Below, piece by piece: positions 5,712 through 10,400 of a DNA stretch of 10,400 nucleotides. The notes under the pieces are model-generated. The model saw nothing but the letters and a program-made list of their open reading frames with translations, made no database searches and had not been told where the DNA came from. Position numbers and translations under genes: made by a program. Within the stretch, counting starts at the first letter, position 1. Every line of letters starts with the position of its first letter. The DNA comes from Thiobacillus denitrificans (GTDB taxonomy: Bacteria > Pseudomonadota > Gammaproteobacteria > Burkholderiales > Thiobacillaceae): contig DILD01000014.1 in assembly GCA_002424845.1 (NCBI GenBank), positions 1 through 10,400 of the forward strand, written 5' to 3'.

Positions 5712-7226
5712 TCAAGTCTCGATGCCGACGACTTCGGCCTGCTCATCCGCGGCAAGCACATCCTGAGTATCGAGTTGATGCTGCAGAACGGCAAGATTCG
5801 CTTCCGAGGCGTCGTTGCCCGATCGTGCACGCTGAAGAATGCGCTCGCGCAGGGTGGCCACGGGAACCTGAAAATCCAGGATGCGAAACACGGCCTGGTG
5901 AGTGCGAGCGGTTTCGCGCAGCAGGTCGCGCTGCCAGCGCGCGGTGAAGGTGGCATCGACGATCACCGGCCATCCGGCACGCAGCAACGCGCCGGACAAC
6001 CGGGCCAGATGTTCGTAGGTATGGCGGGTGGCATCAGACGCATAGAGCGACTGGCCGACCGCCGAGCCGCTGCGCGCCAGGGCATCCAGCCCGGCCAGCC
6101 GCTTGCGCTCGATGTCGGAACGCAGGCGGATGGCGCCCGGGGTCTGCATCCATTCATGGCTGACCATGGTCTTGCCCGATCCGGACAGGCCATGGGTGAT
6201 GTCGAGCCGAAGGGGCAGGGGGCGCGTCAGCGTTGCGGCCAGCTCCAGCAGGGTGCGGGCCTCGGCCAACGCGGCGTCATGGTCTGGCCCCTCGGTCTGC
6301 CCGGCACGCAGCACGGCAACCTTGGCGCGGACCAGCGCGCGATACACCGCGTAGTAGCGCAGCAGGGTGAGCCCGGCGTGATCGCCGGTCATCTCCAGCC
6401 AGACGTTCAGAAACAGCCAGGCCCAGTCCGCGTGACCGCGTTGCAGCAGGTCCATCCAGGTGAACGCGGCCTCGGACTGGATGTCGATCCAGCGCAGGTC
6501 GGGATTGAATTCAAGGCAGTCGAACACCAGCAGTTGATCGTCGACCCAGGCCAGGTTGCCCAGGTGCAGGTCGCCGTGGCATTCGCGGATGAAGCCTTCG
6601 CGCTTGCGGGCAGCCATTAACGGCGCCAGACGGGCATGCTCGGCCTCGCTCCAGCGTTGCAGGGCGTCGAGTTGCTGCCGATCGCCTGCATCGGTGAGCC
6701 TTGCTGCGATCTGCAAGAAATTCTGCGCCACCGGCTGCCAGACCGCCTCGGGACTGCCCCAAACACTGTCCGCTGGCGCAATGGCGCAATCCTGCAGATG
6801 AAAACGGGCCAGCGTGGCCGCAATGGTCTCGACTTGCCGCGCCGTCATGCCGCCCTGCGCATCGAGCCGGTCGAGTGTGGCGTCCGGCGGGAACTGGCGC
6901 ATCTTGACCGCATACTCGAATGCCTCTCCGGCGCCATCCATATGGGGATCGGCCGGTGAGCCGGTGATGGGAACGACATCGAGATAAATGGCTGGCGCCA
7001 GCCGCCGGTTGAGGCGAACCTCTTCGCGGCAGGCATGCAGGCGTTTGTCGAGGCTGCTGAAATCCAGAAAACCCAGGTTCAGCGGCTTCTTGATCTTGTA
7101 GGCGAATTCGCCGGTGAGCAGGATGTAGGAAATGTGGGTTTCGATCACCCGCACCGGCGCGCTCGCTGGATTGCGGCAGGCAGTTTCGCTCAGGCGCCGA
7201 ATCAGTTCAGGCTGTTCGCAGGTCAA
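5712..7226 (-). CDS. two-domain phosphotransferase (APH-like) and P-loop kinase
   Basis: This 504-residue cytoplasmic protein fuses two nucleotide-binding domains. The N-terminal part (about 1-335) resembles aminoglycoside phosphotransferase/choline kinase folds: HGDLHLGN at 217-224 holds the catalytic Asp and metal-binding Asn, and DCLEFN at 236-241 is the DFE-like metal site. The C-terminal part (about 340-504) is an AAA_33/zeta-toxin-like P-loop kinase with Walker A GLSGSGKT at 346-353 and VIVDATF at 421-427. This pairing is a widespread conserved-hypothetical architecture in Proteobacteria, often annotated as a bifunctional aminoglycoside phosphotransferase/ATP-binding protein. The true substrate is not known to me, and antibiotic resistance should not be assumed. 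The start is TTG (7226-7224), with an in-frame TGA just upstream and GGGGGTGAG before it. Confidence 0.88.
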   Translation of the reverse strand: MTCEQPELIRRLSETACRNPASAPVRVIETHISYILLTGEFAYKIKKPLNLGFLDFSSLDKRLHACREEVRLNRRLAPAIYLDVVPITGSPADPHMDGAGEAFEYAVKMRQFPPDATLDRLDAQGGMTARQVETIAATLARFHLQDCAIAPADSVWGSPEAVWQPVAQNFLQIAARLTDAGDRQQLDALQRWSEAEHARLAPLMAARKREGFIRECHGDLHLGNLAWVDDQLLVFDCLEFNPDLRWIDIQSEAAFTWMDLLQRGHADWAWLFLNVWLEMTGDHAGLTLLRYYAVYRALVRAKVAVLRAGQTEGPDHDAALAEARTLLELAATLTRPLPLRLDITHGLSGSGKTMVSHEWMQTPGAIRLRSDIERKRLAGLDALARSGSAVGQSLYASDATRHTYEHLARLSGALLRAGWPVIVDATFTARWQRDLLRETARTHQAVFRILDFQVPVATLRERILQRARSGNDASEANLAVLQHQLDTQDVLAADEQAEVVGIET

Positions 7227-7408
7227 TACTCACCCCCCGTTTCGGTGTTTCAGGCATGGTGGCTTCAAACGACATTCCGCCCTTTGATGAAGGCTGCAGA
7301 TGCGGAATGGCAGGGCATGGGAAGGGCTGGTCCGGAAAAAACCTCTACCCATGGCGATGAAAGCCGGCTTGGACACAGGCAGAACCCGTAGCCGGTTCCA
7401 GTCACGAT
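7227..7408. other. spacer between DksA-like and kinase genes; no gene seen
   Basis: These 182 bases separate two minus-strand genes. No supported reading frame, hairpin with a U-run or clear promoter was found. A G-rich run directly before the kinase start probably acts as its ribosome binding site. Confidence 0.3.
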
Positions 7409-7807
7409 TTACATCTTGGGATGTCCTTCATGGGCAAAGTTGCCCTCGCGCTTTTCCTGGCAGGCAATGCAGCGCTTGGCGGTGGGATAGGCCTGCAGGC
7501 GCGGAAATGCGATATCCACCCCGCAATCGGTACAGACACCGTATCCGCCGTCCTTGACGCGCTTCAAGGCTGCTTCGATATCCCGTATCGCATCGATATG
7601 CCGGTCCAGTATGGTCAGATTAAAATCCGCCAGTGCGACCGCCATGGATTCATCGCCGCTGTCGCCCGGTTCGTTGTTGAGCAAGTCGATCCGGTGCTGG
7701 TTACCCGAGTTTTCCAGTTCTCCACGCACTTCACGCAGCAGGATCTGGTATTCCTCCTTCAGCTTGGTAACGAGCAGATCGAGCTGTGTTGGGGTCAGTG
7801 CAGCCAT
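7409..7807 (-). CDS. TraR/DksA-family zinc-finger transcription factor
   Basis: DksA-type proteins insert a coiled coil into the RNA polymerase secondary channel and alter initiation, often with ppGpp. This 132-residue protein has an N-terminal coiled coil (about 8-85) and the C4 zinc finger C92-x2-C95 ... C113-x2-C116 (GYGVCTDCGVDIAFPRL, then PTAKRCIACQ). E. coli DksA is 151 residues, so this is a shorter relative. The coiled-coil tip reads D49-S-G-D52-E-S, matching the DxxDxA motif except for Ser in place of Ala. The start at 7807 has a strong AGGAGG four bases upstream. A good promoter precedes it, and it may head a minus-strand unit with the kinase and MscS genes. Confidence 0.92.
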   Translation of the reverse strand: MAALTPTQLDLLVTKLKEEYQILLREVRGELENSGNQHRIDLLNNEPGDSGDESMAVALADFNLTILDRHIDAIRDIEAALKRVKDGGYGVCTDCGVDIAFPRLQAYPTAKRCIACQEKREGNFAHEGHPKM

Positions 7808-7846
7808 TAAACCTCCTGTGAAGATTCGAAATGAAAACCTGTGGCT

Positions 7847-7874
7847 ATTATGCGGTAACGGACGACGGTTCCAA
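7847..7874 (-). promoter_or_regulatory. sigma-70-type promoter for the DksA-like gene
   Basis: On the minus strand, TTGGAA (7874-7869) and CATAAT (7852-7847) are separated by 16 bases and match the -35 and -10 consensus at four and five of six positions. The expected transcription start is about 30-35 bases before the start codon at 7807, leaving room for the AGGAGG site. Confidence 0.55.
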
Positions 7875-7914
7875 ACCTTATCCGGCAGGGCGCGCCGCCT
7901 GACAGGAGAATTCG

Positions 7915-8601
7915 ATGAAATCTTTTTTAATGCTGTTCGCCAGTCTGGGGCTTCTGGTGCCGATGCCCGGCACCCAGGCATCGCAGGCAGCGTTCGCATC
8001 AGGACACCTCATCCTGCCGTCGCCGGTTCTCACCGGCAGCCTTCCGCTGGAGGCCGCGCTCCATCGCCGTCGCTCCGTGCGCAACTTTGCCCCCCAGCCG
8101 CTGACACTCGCCGAAGTATCGCAACTGCTATGGGCCGCGCAAGGCATCACCAGCCCCGACGGCAAGCGCACCGCACCTTCGGCTGGGGCGCGCTATCCGC
8201 TGGAAATCCACCTGGTTGCCGGAGAAGTGACAGGGCTTCCCCAAGGCATCTACCGCTACCGCCCAGCCGACCATGCCTTGTCCCGGGTGGCCAAAGGCGA
8301 CCTGCGCACGGCGCTTGCGGCCGCCGCGCTTGGACAGCAACGCTGGATTGCCGATAGCGCTGCCGCAATCGTAGTGACGGCGATTTACTCACGCTCGACA
8401 GCAAAGTACGGCGATCGCGGAATTCGTTACGCACATCTGGAAGCCGGGCATGCCGCACAGAATGTTTCCTTGCAAGCCGTCGCGCTGGGACTGGGGACCA
8501 CGGTCGTGGGCGCCCTCGATGACCGCAAGCTTATCAATCTGCTCAGGCTATCCGCTGACGAGCAGCCACTGAGCATCCTGCCGATAGGCAGAGTCCGGTA
8601 A
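7915..8601 (+). CDS. periplasmic nitroreductase-family protein, SagB type
   Basis: This is a 228-residue FMN-dependent oxidoreductase fold with an export signal. Residues 1-22 are a hydrophobic leader (MKSFLMLFASLGLLVPMPGT), and the mature protein begins near QASQAAF. SagB/ThcOx-like signatures follow: RRRSVRNFAPQPLTLAEVSQ (51-70; the Arg residues contact FMN phosphate), TAPSAGARYPLEIHLV (86-101), GIYRYRP (111-117) and EAGHAAQNVSLQAVALGLG (176-194), ending in LSILPIGRV. Stand-alone SagB-like proteins of this type are common in Proteobacteria and usually have unknown substrates. No cyclodehydratase or precursor peptide gene lies beside it, so a role in azoline peptide biosynthesis is not supported. 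The start has CAGGAG eight bases upstream. It is divergent from the DksA-like gene and is the last chromosomal gene before the dif-like site. Confidence 0.9.
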   Translation: MKSFLMLFASLGLLVPMPGTQASQAAFASGHLILPSPVLTGSLPLEAALHRRRSVRNFAPQPLTLAEVSQLLWAAQGITSPDGKRTAPSAGARYPLEIHLVAGEVTGLPQGIYRYRPADHALSRVAKGDLRTALAAAALGQQRWIADSAAAIVVTAIYSRSTAKYGDRGIRYAHLEAGHAAQNVSLQAVALGLGTTVVGALDDRKLINLLRLSADEQPLSILPIGRVR

Positions 8602-8624
8602 CTCATTGTAATTCAATGGGTAGT

Positions 8625-8647
8625 CCAAAACCGCGACGCGGTTTTGG
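8625..8647. terminator. 10-bp perfect hairpin after the nitroreductase gene
   Basis: CCAAAACCGC and GCGGTTTTGG pair perfectly around GAC, 24 bases after the nitroreductase stop. The stem carries its own T4 run but no U-tract follows, so it is a probable rather than textbook terminator. It would also insulate what lies to the right. Confidence 0.55.
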
Positions 8648-8700
8648 CGGTCTGGAAGGCCGGTTTCCCCGTGGGCAAATCTTTCCGACTTTTCCTGTCG

Positions 8701-8728
8701 ACTTCGCATAATGTATATTAGCGGTTTC
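8701..8728 (+). other. dif-like Xer recombination site, hybrid (probable attL of an island)
   Basis: This shares CGCATAATGTATATTA (8705-8720), 16 consecutive bases, with the well-known E. coli dif site. The XerC arm ACTTCGCATAA (8701-8711) matches 8 of 11, and the central TGTATA (8712-8717) is perfect. The XerD arm starts TTA and then reads GCGGTTTC instead of TGTTAAAT. Functional chromosomal dif sites keep both arms, so loss of one arm is what an element integrated by XerC/XerD leaves at its left end: chromosomal XerC arm plus the element's own XerD arm. The parA gene starts about 100 bases to the right, which supports this reading. Confidence 0.7.
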
Positions 8729-8767
8729 TGATATACCACTCTTTGGAGTAACGCGCTAACTCAAGCC

Positions 8768-8786
8768 TGCTGCGGGTTCCGCAGCA
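8768..8786 (+). promoter_or_regulatory. hairpin in the parA leader
   Basis: TGCTGCGG and CCGCAGCA form a perfect 8-bp stem with a GTT loop, 45 bases before the parA start. No U-run follows. It could attenuate transcription entering from the chromosome or act as a binding site; the role is not known. Confidence 0.35.
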
Positions 8787-8831
8787 TTCAGACTGGTTGT
8801 GTCCATGTCCCTCATTAAACCTGGGGGGGAT

Positions 8832-9692
8832 ATGATCAAGTTCACTGTACTGAGTACTAAGGGCGGGGTCGGCAAGACGACATTGGCAGCAAATCTTGGC
8901 GCACTCATGGCGGACATGGGGCTGAGAGTTCTGCTTGTCGACGCCGATGTGCAGCCAGCGCTCTCGAAATATTACCGTATAAAACGTGAAGCTCCGTTTG
9001 GGCTCACAAAAGTCATCACCACCGGGTATGTCACAGAGGATTGCATCTCTCAGACGGTAATCGATGGGCTCGATGTAATCCGGTCGGATGATCCAGATGG
9101 CAGTCTCCAAACCTGGCTCCTGCATCGTATTGATCGAGGCGAGCGCCTTGGAAATGCCCTGAATTCCCCCGCAGTATCCGAAGACTATTACGACTGCGTC
9201 TTAATCGACACGCAGGGAACCGTAGGCCCGCTGCAGGACACCGCCGCACTCGCCGCCACGCAGATCATTTCTCCAATCAAGCCGGAAATTCTGTCAGCTC
9301 GTGAGTTCAAAACGGGCACGATGGAACTGCTGGCGCGGCTTGAGCCCTCACCAAACTCGAAATACAGGGTAGGGCCGGTCAAAGCGGTAATTTCAATGCA
9401 GGACCGAACTGCCGACGCGAGAATCATTGCGGAGTCGATCAGACAGGACTTCATCAAGCTGGGCGGACGGGTCACGGTCCTCGATACGATAGTCCCAGAC
9501 GCCAAGTCCTACAAGGAATCGGCCACCCTGTGCATCCCTGCGCACCGGCATGAGCCGTCGCGTAAGGGCACGATGCCATCTGCCTATGAAACCATGCACG
9601 CTCTCCTCTGGGAGTTGGTGCCGAGCCTTGCAGGGCATTACGCCGGATCGGAGGCAGCACAAGACCAAAGCCGTGACGGAGCTGAAGCATGA
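8832..9692 (+). CDS. parA: ParA/Soj-family partition ATPase of a mobile element
   Basis: ParA ATPases form dynamic gradients that position DNA through their ParB partner. The 286-residue protein opens directly with the deviant Walker A motif, MIKFTVLSTKGGVGKTT (signature Lys-10, Lys-15). A LLVDADVQ segment follows at 34-41 and Walker B-like VLIDTQG at 123-129. The start at 8832 is preferred because the P-loop strand begins at once and a G-rich run (TGGGGGGGA) precedes it; a Met 11 codons upstream (8799) is possible. There is no N-terminal DNA-binding domain, as in small Soj-type ParAs. The C-terminal extension (about 235-286) is typical of homologues on integrative and conjugative elements. 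The stop overlaps parB (ATGA), so the pair is co-translated. Confidence 0.92.
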   Translation: MIKFTVLSTKGGVGKTTLAANLGALMADMGLRVLLVDADVQPALSKYYRIKREAPFGLTKVITTGYVTEDCISQTVIDGLDVIRSDDPDGSLQTWLLHRIDRGERLGNALNSPAVSEDYYDCVLIDTQGTVGPLQDTAALAATQIISPIKPEILSAREFKTGTMELLARLEPSPNSKYRVGPVKAVISMQDRTADARIIAESIRQDFIKLGGRVTVLDTIVPDAKSYKESATLCIPAHRHEPSRKGTMPSAYETMHALLWELVPSLAGHYAGSEAAQDQSRDGAEA

Positions 9693-10400
9693 TGGCGGGC
9701 GGAAAGAAAAAGCCCCCACTCATGAACATCCCGAGTTCGATCAAGATGGTGGACTTGGCGGCCAAGCATGGGTTTACCCCAAAGTCCGATTCTGAAAAGC
9801 GGACCGTACGGGAGCGCCTGAAACTGGAGGTGTCCAACAGCCTGAACGTGCCGGCGCCAAACAGCGGGAGCGGCCTCAAGCACGACACTGAAGTGGATGA
9901 TTCGTGGGCGAGTCTTCCCGTAACCACCGTCCACTTCTATGAGCGTAATCCCCGCAAGGCGAACAACGAAGCCTACGCTGAGCTGAAGGAAAGCATCCGG
10001 GTCAACGGAATCCTCCAACCCTTGACCGTTACCAAGCGGCCGGGGGAAACCCATTACATCTTGTATGCGGGTGGCAATACCCGCCTGCAGGCCATCCGGG
10101 AGTTGTGGGAAGAAACCGCAGATCCGAAGTTTCGCGAAACCCGCGTCATCATCAAAGCCTGGCGCGGCGAGGCTTCTGTTCTGCTGGCCCACATGGCCGA
10201 AAACACCCAGCGCAACGACATGACCTTCTGGGATAGGGCCAACGGGATACTGGAGATCAAACGTCAGATCGAGGATGAACGCGGGACATCATTGACCTTC
10301 AGGGAGTTTGAAGCCGAGATCAAGAAATTCGGCCTCCAGACTGATCTGCGCACACTCAGCATGTACCGATTCGCAGTCGAAAAAATTGCCGATGTCGGCC
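9689..10400 (+). CDS. parB: ParB-family partition protein, 3' end outside the window
   Basis: The first 237 residues are visible, and the frame is open to the window edge. The N-terminal 70 residues are basic and low in order (MMAGGKKKPPLMNIPSSIKM), probably where ParA is contacted. The ParB/Srx CTP-binding domain follows at about 75-190: LPVTTVHFYERNPRKANNEA, then LKESIRVNGILQPLTV. Next come the box II-like GGNTRLQAIREL (128-139), equivalent to the GERR motif of canonical ParB, and AENTQRNDMTFWDRA (170-184), equivalent to ENxQR. A helix-turn-helix region begins near 200 (LTFREFEAEIKKFG). The GGNTRL form is characteristic of ParBs on integrative and conjugative elements rather than chromosomal parB. 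The start overlaps the parA stop by four bases, with GGAG seven bases upstream. Confidence 0.88.
   Translation, partial: MMAGGKKKPPLMNIPSSIKMVDLAAKHGFTPKSDSEKRTVRERLKLEVSNSLNVPAPNSGSGLKHDTEVDDSWASLPVTTVHFYERNPRKANNEAYAELKESIRVNGILQPLTVTKRPGETHYILYAGGNTRLQAIRELWEETADPKFRETRVIIKAWRGEASVLLAHMAENTQRNDMTFWDRANGILEIKRQIEDERGTSLTFREFEAEIKKFGLQTDLRTLSMYRFAVEKIADVG

Larger units (their letters stand above)
8712..10400 (+). mobile_element. left end of a putative integrated island at dif (continues beyond the window)
   Basis: This is an inferred element running from the central region of the dif-like site to the window edge. It is supported by the half-altered dif site, the partition genes parA and parB right at the boundary (typical of the edge of large integrative and conjugative elements), and visibly lower GC and different codon choice than the genes to the left. 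There is no recombinase gene in view, as expected if host XerC/XerD perform the recombination. The far end and the transfer genes lie outside the window. Confidence 0.5.

Noticed and set aside
5775..6620. Plus-strand frame opposite the kinase gene
   Set aside because: It is complementary to a gene with two intact catalytic signatures and lacks any motif itself.
5712..7226. Aminoglycoside resistance gene
   Set aside because: Only the fold is shared; the fusion architecture is a conserved housekeeping-type family with no established resistance role.
7915..8601. Azoline-peptide (RiPP) biosynthesis cluster suggested by the SagB-type protein
   Set aside because: No YcaO cyclodehydratase, precursor peptide or transporter nearby, and the protein carries an export signal.
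8701..8724. Resemblance to loxP (ACTTCG-ATAATGTAT)
   Set aside because: The same bases match dif better and over a longer uninterrupted run; there is no second inverted arm as loxP requires and no phage P1-like context.
1..10400. CRISPR array or tRNA genes
   Set aside because: No regularly spaced direct repeats and no cloverleaf with conserved T-loop sequence were found on either strand.

Overview
The window is GC-rich proteobacterial chromosome, most likely Betaproteobacteria. The pointers are an 87-residue IF-1 with a C-terminal tail, an IS407-group insertion sequence, and the tadA / YkuD / MscS / DksA-type gene content. No rRNA or tRNA gene is present, so the genus is left open.

Layout. 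(1) Positions 15-84 fold like an integron attC recombination site in minus-strand orientation. Just upstream of it on that strand (199-102) is the 3' end of a cassette gene whose 5' part is missing, cut exactly at the edge of an IS3-family (IS407 group) element at 200-1401. The IS has intact orfA, an A6G slippery site and orfB with its DDE residues. It has 15-bp perfect terminal repeats inside longer imperfect ones, and no target duplication. (2) At 1515-3480 lie a small secreted protein gene (minus), a divergently transcribed tadA and L,D-transpeptidase pair (plus, ATGA overlap), a 242-bp convergent spacer full of inverted repeats, and infA (minus). (3) At 3931-8601 lie a glycine-zipper lipoprotein gene (plus), then three minus-strand genes: a TraR/DksA-type zinc-finger protein, a two-domain phosphotransferase/P-loop kinase and an MscS-family channel. 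A periplasmic SagB-type nitroreductase gene (plus) is divergent from the DksA-like gene.

(4) The most interesting part is the right end. At 8701-8728 a sequence shares 16 consecutive bases with the Xer recombination site dif: part of the XerC arm, the whole 6-bp centre and the first 3 bases of the XerD arm. The XerD arm then diverges completely. Immediately to its right begins a parA-parB pair of the type found on integrative and conjugative elements, with base composition unlike the DNA to the left, and the pair runs off the window. The simplest reading is the left junction (attL) of a large island integrated into the chromosomal dif site by host XerC/XerD, analogous to the gonococcal genetic island. 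The window would then hold the last host genes before dif and the first two genes of the island.

The window therefore carries marks of three DNA mobility systems: an integron cassette remnant, an IS3-family element, and a probable Xer-exploiting island.
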